Source: Schlesneria sp. (GTDB lineage: Bacteria > Planctomycetota > Planctomycetia > Planctomycetales > Planctomycetaceae). From it: 10,106 nt of DNA. Of the stretch, positions 1-6,747 are shown in pieces (the stretch's first letter is position 1; each line of letters opens with the position of its first letter). The position numbers and the translations under genes were made by a program. The DNA is taken from assembly GCA_025353525.1 (NCBI GenBank), contig JANXOO010000265.1, positions 1 to 10,106 of the forward strand. Reading direction: 5' to 3'. The notes under the pieces were generated by a model that was not told the DNA's origin, searched no databases, and was given only the letters and a program-made list of their open reading frames with translations.

Positions 1-134
1 GCCGGTGCCGGATCGGGATACGCTTCGACGTTCACGTTCTGGAACGAATGCATTCCGACTGCGGCCAATGCGAGGGTTGCCAGGATCACAATCAGCGGAT
101 TGTGTACCGACCACTTGATCAGTTGCGCGACCAT
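1..134 (-). CDS. RND efflux pump, inner-membrane permease (N-terminal fragment, CusA/CzcA-like)
   Basis: Only the first 44 codons and two bases of the next are present; the gene runs off the left edge. The peptide starts MVAQLIKWSVHNPLIVILAT, continues with a hydrophobic segment to about residue 28, and then has NVNVEAYPDPAP. A short cytoplasmic N-terminus, a first transmembrane helix and a V(E/D)AxPDP-type motif at the start of the periplasmic domain are the hallmark of RND permeases, here most like the heavy-metal (HME, CusA/CzcA) branch. These proton-driven trimers export substrates through an adaptor and an outer-membrane factor. The ATG lies 4 bp after the adaptor stop codon, with AGAGGT (141-146) at good Shine-Dalgarno distance inside the end of the adaptor gene, so the two are very probably cotranscribed and translationally coupled. 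Substrate residues (for example the CusA methionine ladder) lie outside the window, so metal identity is unknown. Confidence 0.85.
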   Translation of the reverse strand, partial: MVAQLIKWSVHNPLIVILATLALAAVGMHSFQNVNVEAYPDPAP

Positions 135-138
135 TGGA

Positions 139-1506
139 TTACCTCTGTTGCTGTGAAAAGTCTTCGAGCTCGAGTAATCCTCCAGCGATGACGGCATCCG
201 AGACGTGTACCTCTTGCAGGCCCGCTGCTTTTTGCTCGTCGCTCAATTCACTGCGGACGTAGACGACGTCGAAATAGCGTTGCACGATCCGGACGCGACG
301 GCGATGAAACTTATGAACGGCGGGATCGGCTTGCACGAAAACGATCGCATCGCTGCCGACATCGATCACGGCATTGGCAGGAATCTCGACGACTCCCGGT
401 TCAACGGGAATTCCGACATCAGCCGTTACGAACTGATTCGCTCGCAGAATGCCTGGATTTCGGACGGATCCGACCAGCAGCGCCATGTGCTCGTTCGGAT
501 CGATCATTGGCGAAAATCGGTCGATTTCACCGGGGATTTCGCCGAGTTCCGGATGCGCCGGGACGTTGATCGACACATGCAGCGGCTTCGGCAATTGTTC
601 GAGTACGGGCAAATCTTCTTCGTACGGATGTAACCAGACGGCAAGCACGCTGATGTCTGCGACCTTGAACAGGTCGGCGTTGGCGTCAACGATTTCGCCT
701 ACGGTGACGTTCTTTTCGACGATCACTCCGCTGATGGGCGAGGTCACGATGACCTGAGGCCAGTCGTGCGCGTATGATTTGTCCGTTTCCTGGCTGAGGT
801 GGATCTTTTCCGCCGAGTCCTTCACTTGTTTGATGTCCGCTTCCGTGACCTGGTACGCCCTGAGTGTCGCTTCGGCAGAGAAGGCTGCGATGACGAGTTG
901 CTCGACCTTCGCCTTCTGCTCTCGCAAATCGCGCTCGGAAACCCCCCCTTCCTTTGCCAAATCGAGCAGGTTTTTTGCCGTTTGTTTCTCGACCCGCAAT
1001 TTGGCGAGAGAATCGGCGAGCTGACTCTTTTTCTCACCCAGGTCTTTGCTCCAGATGATCGCAATCGGGAACCCCGCTTCGACGACATCGCAATACTGAA
1101 TCGTGCGGGTTCCTTTATCGATCAATTGAGGCAACTGTGACCTCAATCCTTTGATTGTTGCCAGTTCCACGATCTGACCGGGAAATCTGGCGCGGATATC
1201 CGCTTGCCGATTCGAATCGATCGCCAGCGAACCTCGCAAATGTAGAACCTTCGAGAACCGGGGTACAACTGCCGCTTCTGTTTTCAATCGCATTGCCCGC
1301 ACCGTCGACACAGACAACGTGACGAATTCGGGAATTGCGTGGTCGGTCCCGGAGGATGTTGCTGAAACTGACTTCGTTTCACGATCGCGGTCGTTCCTCG
1401 AACGCCGCATTTGAAAGGCCGTCCAGCCGATGCCGATCGTCACGACGATTGCCACAACGGCCAGAGCCATTTTTCCGGGCATCAGCGTTCGCGGCTTGTT
1501 TGTCAT
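139..1506 (-). CDS. RND efflux periplasmic adaptor (HlyD/CusB-CzcB membrane-fusion family)
   Basis: A 455-residue membrane-fusion protein that would bridge the inner-membrane RND pump and the outer-membrane factor. Residues 13-31 form one hydrophobic helix after a short basic N-terminus, acting as a signal-anchor. A first lipoyl/barrel-sandwich half follows (RARFPGQIVEL near 106-115; IIWSKDLGEKK near 150-160), then a charged helical hairpin (about 158-240) expected to be a coiled coil. The second sandwich half is VTSPISGVIVEKNVTVGEIV (about 254-273), followed by a beta-barrel domain and a C-terminal membrane-proximal domain to 455. This order is diagnostic of the family. The start is the ATG at 1506, preceded by GAGGGACGG; an in-frame ATG at 1602 would add 32 unconvincing residues and lacks a good ribosome site. 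The N-terminal region has few Met and lacks the His-rich stretch of some CzcB proteins, so metal specificity is not evident. The RND pump gene follows after 4 bp. Confidence 0.88.
   Translation of the reverse strand: MTNKPRTLMPGKMALAVVAIVVTIGIGWTAFQMRRSRNDRDRETKSVSATSSGTDHAIPEFVTLSVSTVRAMRLKTEAAVVPRFSKVLHLRGSLAIDSNRQADIRARFPGQIVELATIKGLRSQLPQLIDKGTRTIQYCDVVEAGFPIAIIWSKDLGEKKSQLADSLAKLRVEKQTAKNLLDLAKEGGVSERDLREQKAKVEQLVIAAFSAEATLRAYQVTEADIKQVKDSAEKIHLSQETDKSYAHDWPQVIVTSPISGVIVEKNVTVGEIVDANADLFKVADISVLAVWLHPYEEDLPVLEQLPKPLHVSINVPAHPELGEIPGEIDRFSPMIDPNEHMALLVGSVRNPGILRANQFVTADVGIPVEPGVVEIPANAVIDVGSDAIVFVQADPAVHKFHRRRVRIVQRYFDVVYVRSELSDEQKAAGLQEVHVSDAVIAGGLLELEDFSQQQR
141..146 (-). promoter_or_regulatory. 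Shine-Dalgarno site of the RND pump gene
   Basis: On the minus strand this reads AGAGGT and lies 6 bases before the pump ATG at 134. It overlaps the last codon and the stop codon of the adaptor gene, which points to coupled translation of adaptor and pump. It also supports choosing the ATG at 134 as the pump start. Confidence 0.6.
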
Positions 1507-1912
1507 TTCCGTCCCTCGTTGAAATGCATGTCCGGCATCGGGCCACACTGCGCCGCGAGCATCATCGTATGCCCAACTCTTACGACAGGGAAGTGGCAAC
1601 ATCTGCCGATTGCTCTTGCACCAGATCGACCAACGCCGCGAGGAACTTGCGAAGATAGAGCAGTCTCGGCAGGCATTTGCTCACACGTTGGATTCACACG
1701 GTTAATTCGACTCGGAAATACTTCAGGAACCCGCAGAATCCTCACGATAGGAATCCAGTGACAAACGCGATCAATTGTTATTCGCGGAAAAATCGCTTTG
1801 GTCAGCGGCATTGGATCGGCGGCGGATCAACGAACGATGGCGATGTTGCGAACCGGCGATACAAAAGTCGGACTTTAATATTGCCGGAATTTTCTTGCGG
1901 TTCCAGGAACGT
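1507..1912. other. Divergent intergenic region between adaptor and outer-membrane factor genes
   Basis: This 406-bp stretch separates the starts of two divergent units and must hold both promoters unless longer leaders are used. I found no confident -35/-10 pair on either strand. It contains spaced GCGA/TCGC half-sites: CGCGA at 1766-1770, TCGCG at 1782-1786 and TCGC at 1793-1796, which could be an operator. AGGAA (1905-1909) is the likely ribosome site for the plus-strand gene, though it is only 3 bases from its ATG. Open frames here are weak; one minus-strand 57-codon frame ends in an ATGA overlap with the adaptor start and is treated under findings. No regulator gene (MerR, CsoR or two-component type) is present. 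Confidence 0.6.
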
Positions 1913-3922
1913 ATGAATCCACTCAAAAATAGACGGATTCCCCTTAAAGCGGATCGCTCGATCACCGCCCGGAAACTTCGTTGGTTCCTTTTCAGTATTT
2001 CTTCTTTTGTGTTTCTGACAGGCTGCCGAAATCCGGGATCATTGTTCCATGGAACAAGCCTTACAGGCTTTGATCGCAACTTTGAACAAAAACCGTCTTT
2101 CAATCCCCGGTCATCGTCGGCACGGACAAAGGAACCGATCTCTTCGGTGGCCAAACCTGCGAGATCATCGTTGTCTGCGGTGAAACGAAAGAATTCGTCT
2201 TCGGCCCCGTTCGATGAACCGGCAGCGGATGAGAACAGCGAAAACGAACCCGATCACGAAGTCGACTCAAAAATCTCAGCGGATGGATTCACCGGCAATC
2301 GAACGTCGCACCGGATTCGGCACAGTGACTCACATCCGATCAACCGGTTCAATCATGTTGACGACGATCACGACGATGTCGTTAAAACGGCCAGCTTTCG
2401 CGACGATGACAACGACGACAATTCGATCATTCCGGTTTCGGCAAACGATGAATACGAAGACGCTTCCGCTCCGGTGCCACCTGCTCCCGACGACACGAGC
2501 GTCAGTTTGAAATTGACATTTCCGCCCGAGATTCCCGGTGCCAATTCTCCTGGCCTCTTATTTCCCGACGACGACGAAACAAACCCCGAGAATAAACTGG
2601 CGGCGATCAGAACGCTGTTTCCCCGTCCGGTCGATCCGAAGTCGCTCGTGGCTCCGTCGGAACGTCAGATGACACTTGAGGAACTGGAAGAACTGGCTCT
2701 GCGCAACAGTCCGATCATCGCACAAGCACTCGCCAGCATTACCATGAGCCAGGGTACAACGATTCAGCAAGGCCTGTATCCGAACCCGGTCGTGGGATAT
2801 GAAGCAGATACTGTTGGTTCGTCGTATACACGCAACTATCAGGGGGTCTATCTCGCCCAGCAAATCAAAGTGGCGGGCAAGTTGGGGCTGCAACGGGCTG
2901 CTGCGAACATGGATCTTGCCAACGCGCAACTGGGATACGAGAAGACGCGGCAGGATGTGCTGCATCAGGTTCGCGTCGGGTATTTTCATGTTCTCGTCGC
3001 TCAGGAATCGTCGCACATCAACGAAGCACTGGTTCGCTTTACGAATCAGATTTACACGCGAATGGTCGGGCGACTCAATCTCGGTCAGCAGGCCGGGTAC
3101 GAATTGACTCAGTTAAGAACGCTCTCGAAACAGGCTTACACCGGCTGGGTCCAGTCGCAAAACCGTTACATTTCTGCCTGGAAGCAACTGGCCGTCAGCA
3201 CGGGGACGCCGGAACTTCCGCTTGCAAACCTCGAGGGACGGGTCGATATGCCGGTCCCGAACCTCAATTTTGACGCAGTCCTGGAACGGGTTCTTTCCGT
3301 TCATCCGGATCTGCAAGCCTCGCGGAATCTGATTTCCCAGGCGAAGTACCAGTTGAAATTGCAACGAGCCATCCCGATCCCCGATCCGACCGTCGCGGGT
3401 GTCTTCCAGAATGACTCGACCACACCGGGTTTTCAGCGAACGTCATACAACCTGAACGTCTCGTTTCCCCTTCCGCTGTACGACAGAAATCAGGGAAATA
3501 TCCGCAACGCTCTGGGTCGAGTGGAAATGAATTCCCGGTTGCCGGTCGTCACTGAAAACCGGCTCACGAACGAATTGGCCGATGCTTTCGAACGATACTC
3601 CAATGGCCGAACTCAATCTGAACTGTTTCGCGATCAGATCCTTCCCGATCTGGCGCGCACGTACCGGGGATACTACAAAGCTCATATCAACAACTCGCAA
3701 AAAGTCGGCTTCAGCGACATCATCGTCGCGCAGCAGAATCTGTCGTCGGGAGTTTCCAGCTACATCGGAGCATTGGTGACACAGTGGGTGGCACTCGCTG
3801 ACATTGCCAATCTGATGCAAATTCAGGACTTTCGATCGGTCTTCTCGTTCCCGGCGAATGACCTCGGTCTTCCGAACGTCGGAACCCTGCCCGCCAACTT
3901 GCAGGAAGGGGGCCAGCCATGA
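1913..3922 (+). CDS. Lipid-anchored outer-membrane factor of RND efflux system (TolC/CusC/CzcC family)
   Basis: A 669-residue outer-membrane channel subunit, expected to trimerise and receive substrate from the adaptor and pump. The N-terminus is a lipoprotein signal: a basic n-region, a hydrophobic stretch (about 24-36) and the lipobox LTGC, with Cys38 as acylation site. The first outer-membrane efflux (OEP) repeat begins near residue 253 (MTLEELEELALRNSPIIAQA; QGLYPNPVVGYE). The second is near 455-650, with HPDLQASRN near 463 and FPLPLYDRNQGN at 518-529, a motif characteristic of CzcC/CusC proteins. The oddity is a roughly 210-residue segment between Cys38 and the first OEP repeat. It is Ser/Pro/Asp-rich, with a His/Asp cluster at 133-170 (for example HVDDDHDDVV at 148-157). 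Ordinary CusC-type proteins of about 450-480 residues have a much shorter lead. The ATG at 1913 was chosen because it sits just before the signal sequence and after AGGAA (1905-1909); the frame upstream of it has no protein-like character. Its stop overlaps the next gene. Confidence 0.88.
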   Translation: MNPLKNRRIPLKADRSITARKLRWFLFSISSFVFLTGCRNPGSLFHGTSLTGFDRNFEQKPSFNPRSSSARTKEPISSVAKPARSSLSAVKRKNSSSAPFDEPAADENSENEPDHEVDSKISADGFTGNRTSHRIRHSDSHPINRFNHVDDDHDDVVKTASFRDDDNDDNSIIPVSANDEYEDASAPVPPAPDDTSVSLKLTFPPEIPGANSPGLLFPDDDETNPENKLAAIRTLFPRPVDPKSLVAPSERQMTLEELEELALRNSPIIAQALASITMSQGTTIQQGLYPNPVVGYEADTVGSSYTRNYQGVYLAQQIKVAGKLGLQRAAANMDLANAQLGYEKTRQDVLHQVRVGYFHVLVAQESSHINEALVRFTNQIYTRMVGRLNLGQQAGYELTQLRTLSKQAYTGWVQSQNRYISAWKQLAVSTGTPELPLANLEGRVDMPVPNLNFDAVLERVLSVHPDLQASRNLISQAKYQLKLQRAIPIPDPTVAGVFQNDSTTPGFQRTSYNLNVSFPLPLYDRNQGNIRNALGRVEMNSRLPVVTENRLTNELADAFERYSNGRTQSELFRDQILPDLARTYRGYYKAHINNSQKVGFSDIIVAQQNLSSGVSSYIGALVTQWVALADIANLMQIQDFRSVFSFPANDLGLPNVGTLPANLQEGGQP

Positions 3923-5280
3923 CCAGTCGGTCCCTGTTTCTGTTATCGATACTTGCGATTTCTATTGGCGCGGTCGGGGCGAGCGAACGGGTTCGAGAAC
4001 CTGCCTGGCCGGTCGAAAGCGTTGTCTCTGCGTTCTGGTCGTCCGGGCGGAACGAGATCATTCAGGTTTCCGATTCGATTTCCGGTGAAGCTGCCGGGGG
4101 AGAGTTACCAAAGCCATTGAGTGCATCGCCGCCCGCCGACCCCGATTTGCCTGCGTGGGGACGTTACCTCAATCCAAATTCCGTTTCGGCAGCACTGCCG
4201 CCTGCCGAGTACGAACTTGTCGGGCCCCCCAACGGATTCCTGCATCAAAATGCCGACGACCAAAGATACCGAGCCATCGTCTCGGACCCCGATTCCGTGC
4301 TGGCGATGGACGATCTGTTTGGCCAATCGGTCGATCTTAAACGGCCCGACGGAATGGCTCCGATCGGCATGTTCGGCGATCACACTCTTCCAGCGGGAAA
4401 AGCCTTTATTTCGTACCGCTATCTTCAGAATGCGTACGAACGGAATTATGTCGGATCGAGTCGAGCCGGAGTTCCCGCAGGATATCCGTTCGCCCCCACT
4501 CATATGTTGCAAAACTCGCAAGTGGCTCTCGTCGAATACGGTGCAACGCAAGATTTCACCGTATTGGCCTGGTTGCCGTTTCAGCACAACGAAATCAACT
4601 CGCAAACATCTACCGGTCAGTACCATGCGACGTTTACGAATCCAGGAGATATCCGGCTGATGGGACTACTGGTTGTGGGTCGAGGGGATCGATCCCAGTC
4701 GCACGTGAATTTCGGACTGAGTCTTCCCGTCGGCTTCCTGGAACAATCCGTTTTTCAATCGGGAGGATCGACGACGGTTGGTCCTTCGTCGACAGTGCCT
4801 AACCTTCCCTATCAGCTTAGGACCAGTTCGGGAACTTACGACGTGTTACTTGGTTACACGTACCGTCGGCAGACCGACTTCTGGACATGGGGCGGACAAG
4901 TCAACGGCGTCATTCCGACCGGCAAAAACACGTTGAACTATGAATTGGGGAATCAGTTGCAAGCGACGACGTGGTTATCGCGACGCTGGTCGGATCGCTG
5001 GAGCACATCGGCCCGGCTTGACGGTCGCCTGATCGAAAACATCCACGGTGCAGACGTGCGACTGGTCCAGTCTCTGTCGCCCGCCAATCAACCGCACGCC
5101 CAGGCCTCGCGGTCTGTGACGGGATTGTTGGGGGTGAACTACCTGCTCAACCGACCCGGTCACAGGATCGGGGAACAGCGGCTGTTTCTGGAATCGGGGG
5201 TGCCACTGTACCAGTGGGTCGACGGCCAACAGTTGGGACTGACCTGGACTCTGAACGCGGGCTGGGGCATGGCATACTGA
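3919..5280 (+). CDS. Outer-membrane beta-barrel protein (putative 'transporter', MetA-like barrel family), efflux-associated
   Basis: A 453-residue exported protein. Residues 1-21 are a typical signal peptide (hydrophobic core, probable cut after AVGA). Residues 22-145 look like a flexible Pro/Ser-rich periplasmic lead. From about 148 (PIGMFGDHTLPAGKAFISYR) to the C-terminus the sequence alternates short amphipathic strands with turns, and ends in an aromatic residue (GWGMAY), as outer-membrane barrels do. Motifs such as GDHTxPAGKxxxSYRY, GDIRLMGL and NFGLSLPVGF match, from memory, a barrel family often annotated only as 'transporter' and found beside metal-resistance genes; members I recall are richer in Met and His at these positions. 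The ATG overlaps the outer-membrane-factor stop codon as ATGA (3919-3922), with AGGAAGGGGG (3903-3912) as ribosome site, so translation is coupled. A role in the same efflux process is an inference; the exact function is unknown. An alternative is a passive porin. Confidence 0.7.
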   Translation: MTSRSLFLLSILAISIGAVGASERVREPAWPVESVVSAFWSSGRNEIIQVSDSISGEAAGGELPKPLSASPPADPDLPAWGRYLNPNSVSAALPPAEYELVGPPNGFLHQNADDQRYRAIVSDPDSVLAMDDLFGQSVDLKRPDGMAPIGMFGDHTLPAGKAFISYRYLQNAYERNYVGSSRAGVPAGYPFAPTHMLQNSQVALVEYGATQDFTVLAWLPFQHNEINSQTSTGQYHATFTNPGDIRLMGLLVVGRGDRSQSHVNFGLSLPVGFLEQSVFQSGGSTTVGPSSTVPNLPYQLRTSSGTYDVLLGYTYRRQTDFWTWGGQVNGVIPTGKNTLNYELGNQLQATTWLSRRWSDRWSTSARLDGRLIENIHGADVRLVQSLSPANQPHAQASRSVTGLLGVNYLLNRPGHRIGEQRLFLESGVPLYQWVDGQQLGLTWTLNAGWGMAY

Positions 5281-5290
5281 ACGCGGGCTG
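5251..5290. repeat. 14-bp direct repeat across the barrel-gene stop codon
   Basis: CTGAACGCGGGCTG occurs exactly at 5251-5264 and again at 5277-5290, offset 26 bp. The second copy contains the TGA stop of the barrel gene. The bases after each copy are also partly alike. This looks like a small tandem duplication at the gene end. The repeats lie in different frames because 26 is not a multiple of 3. Confidence 0.7.
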
Positions 5291-5330
5291 AACCATGTCG
5301 GTCTGAACGTCGAATCCCGGTCGCCTTACG
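5281..5330. other. Convergent 50-bp spacer without a recognisable terminator
   Basis: The barrel gene (plus) and aceF (minus) end 50 bp apart, tail to tail. I see no GC-rich stem followed by a T-run on either strand. Termination may be Rho-dependent, or the two transcripts may overlap. Confidence 0.5.
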
Positions 5331-6608
5331 TCAGCACTCGATCACCAACTGGAATGCGTCGCCGAGCAGCTTGACCAGTTTGCCGACGAAGCGGGCTGCG
5401 TCGGCACCATTGACGACGCGGTGATCGTACGAGAGTGACAGTGGCAGCATCAGGCGTTCGATGACTTCGCCGCTGTGAAGCTGCAATTGCTTCTGGCTGC
5501 GTGACATCCCCAAAATCGCGACTTCAGGATAGTTCACGATTGGCGTAAAAGCGGTCCCGCCGATCCCGCCCAGGTTCGTAATCGTAAACGTTCCACCTTG
5601 CATTTCGCTGACCTGCAATTTGCGATCGCGAGCCTTTCCGGCAAGTTCCGTCAATTCGACGGCCAGTTGCAAAACCGACTTCTTGTCGACATCGCGAATA
5701 ACGGGAACGACTAAACCATTGGGTGTGTCGACGGCCACACCGATGTGGTAGTAGCGCTTCAGAACGAGCTCTGTTTTAGCGGAATCGTAACTGGCGTTAA
5801 AATCAGGAAACTCTTTCAGGCATGCAACGACAGCCTTCAGGGCGAGTGCCGTCATCGTGACCTTGGGCGAACCCTTTGCCGCTGTTTCAACGTAATGTTT
5901 GCGAGCCGCTTCCGTTTCAGTGATGTCGGCCAGATCGTGTTGCGTCACGTGAGGAATGAGCTGCCATGCAAGGCTGAGGTTGTTCGCCACGGTCTTTTGC
6001 AATTTGGAATATGCCCGGCGATCGGTCGGCCCGAATTGCGAGAAATCGGGAAGTGGAGGTTCGACAATACCCCGTCCCCCGCCCGAACCACTGCCCGCGA
6101 CCGCTCGTGCCACGTCTTCAAGAGTGATGCGACCTCCCGAACCGGTCCCCGGAATATTGGCGAGGTTCACACCCATTTCGCGAGCCAGTCGACGGGTGGC
6201 AGGTCCGGCGGGAAGCGGCAAATCGCGACCACCCGGAAGCGGTGCGACGACGGTGGGTATCGCTTTGGCAATCGCCGCTTTGTCACCCCCGTTGCGACTG
6301 CCGACCGCAGCCTGACTCGATGCCGATGCCATGGCAGGTTGGCTGGCCCCTTTCGCCGATGATCCTGCCGCACCGGGTTCGATCGCCAGCAATGCATCGC
6401 CTGGCTGGATCGTTTGTCCTTTTTTCACCAGGATTCGGGAAATCGTCCCGCCGTGCGGACATGTCAGATTTAATACCGCTTTGTCGGTTTCGATTTCCAT
6501 CACGACGTGGCCGGGTTCAATCGTATCACCCACGGCAACGAGAATCGCCGCGATGTCACCGTTTTTGACTCCGTCACCCAGGTTGTCAGCCTTGAATTCA
6601 ATCGTCAT
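5331..6608 (-). CDS. aceF: Pyruvate dehydrogenase E2, dihydrolipoyllysine-residue acetyltransferase
   Basis: A 425-residue E2 core subunit of the pyruvate dehydrogenase complex, which transfers the acetyl group from lipoyl-lysine to CoA in the cytoplasm. Residues 1-78 are a single lipoyl domain with the lipoylation motif EIETDKA (Lys43). An Ala/Ser/Gly-rich flexible linker follows (79-127). A peripheral subunit-binding domain lies at about 130-170 (AGPATRRLAREMGVNL, then GSGGRITLEDVARAV). After a Gly-rich linker comes the catalytic domain (about 195-425), with GVAVDTPNGLVVPVIRD, FTITNLGGIGGTAFTPIVN and the active-site motif SYDHRVVNGADAARF (His396, Asn400). Many E2 proteins have Asp at the Asn400 position; Asn is known at this site in Azotobacter vinelandii E2p. 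The catalytic domain resembles the AceF type that partners homodimeric E1. E. coli AceF has three lipoyl domains; one is common elsewhere. The gene follows aceE on the same strand. The ribosome site before the ATG is weak (GGGAAAG). Confidence 0.95.
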   Translation of the reverse strand: MTIEFKADNLGDGVKNGDIAAILVAVGDTIEPGHVVMEIETDKAVLNLTCPHGGTISRILVKKGQTIQPGDALLAIEPGAAGSSAKGASQPAMASASSQAAVGSRNGGDKAAIAKAIPTVVAPLPGGRDLPLPAGPATRRLAREMGVNLANIPGTGSGGRITLEDVARAVAGSGSGGGRGIVEPPLPDFSQFGPTDRRAYSKLQKTVANNLSLAWQLIPHVTQHDLADITETEAARKHYVETAAKGSPKVTMTALALKAVVACLKEFPDFNASYDSAKTELVLKRYYHIGVAVDTPNGLVVPVIRDVDKKSVLQLAVELTELAGKARDRKLQVSEMQGGTFTITNLGGIGGTAFTPIVNYPEVAILGMSRSQKQLQLHSGEVIERLMLPLSLSYDHRVVNGADAARFVGKLVKLLGDAFQLVIEC

Positions 6609-6747
6609 TCGTCCGTCTTTCCCATATTTCTATTGTCAGGAACTCACCCTTTGAGTTCACAACGATGATCGAGCAAATGTTTCATAAACTGAAATCGCGC
6701 GTTTTGAATTCGCAAGCAATCGACTGTAAAAGTCGCCGACGTTGTCA
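6609..6747 (-). other. aceE-aceF intercistronic region with hairpin
   Basis: This 139-bp spacer is long for two subunits of one complex. It contains a perfect 7-bp inverted repeat, GAACTCA (6640-6646) and TGAGTTC (6652-6658), with a 5-base loop, located 31 bp before the aceF ATG. A weaker 5-bp pair, CGACT (6721-6725) and AGTCG (6731-6735), lies near the aceE stop. Neither has a downstream U-run on the minus strand, so they look more like mRNA-processing or stability elements than terminators. I see no clear internal promoter. Confidence 0.5.
6640..6658. repeat. Perfect 7-bp inverted repeat between aceE and aceF
   Basis: GAACTCA at 6640-6646 pairs perfectly with TGAGTTC at 6652-6658 around a loop of five bases (CCCTT on the plus strand). 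In the aceE-aceF transcript it forms a small stem-loop upstream of the aceF start. Its function is unknown. The stem is only moderately stable, since it has three G-C pairs. Confidence 0.55.

Noticed and set aside
1507..1602. Longer adaptor start at ATG 1602
   Set aside because: The 32 added residues do not resemble adaptor N-termini and would precede the signal-anchor helix; ATG 1506 has a good GAGG ribosome site.
1775..1912. Upstream TTG start for the outer-membrane factor
   Set aside because: It would put 46 non-signal residues before the lipoprotein signal, preventing normal lipobox processing.
5745..6362. 205-codon plus-strand open frame antisense to aceF
   Set aside because: It mirrors the conserved E2 sequence, lacks a ribosome site and resembles no family; a shadow frame.
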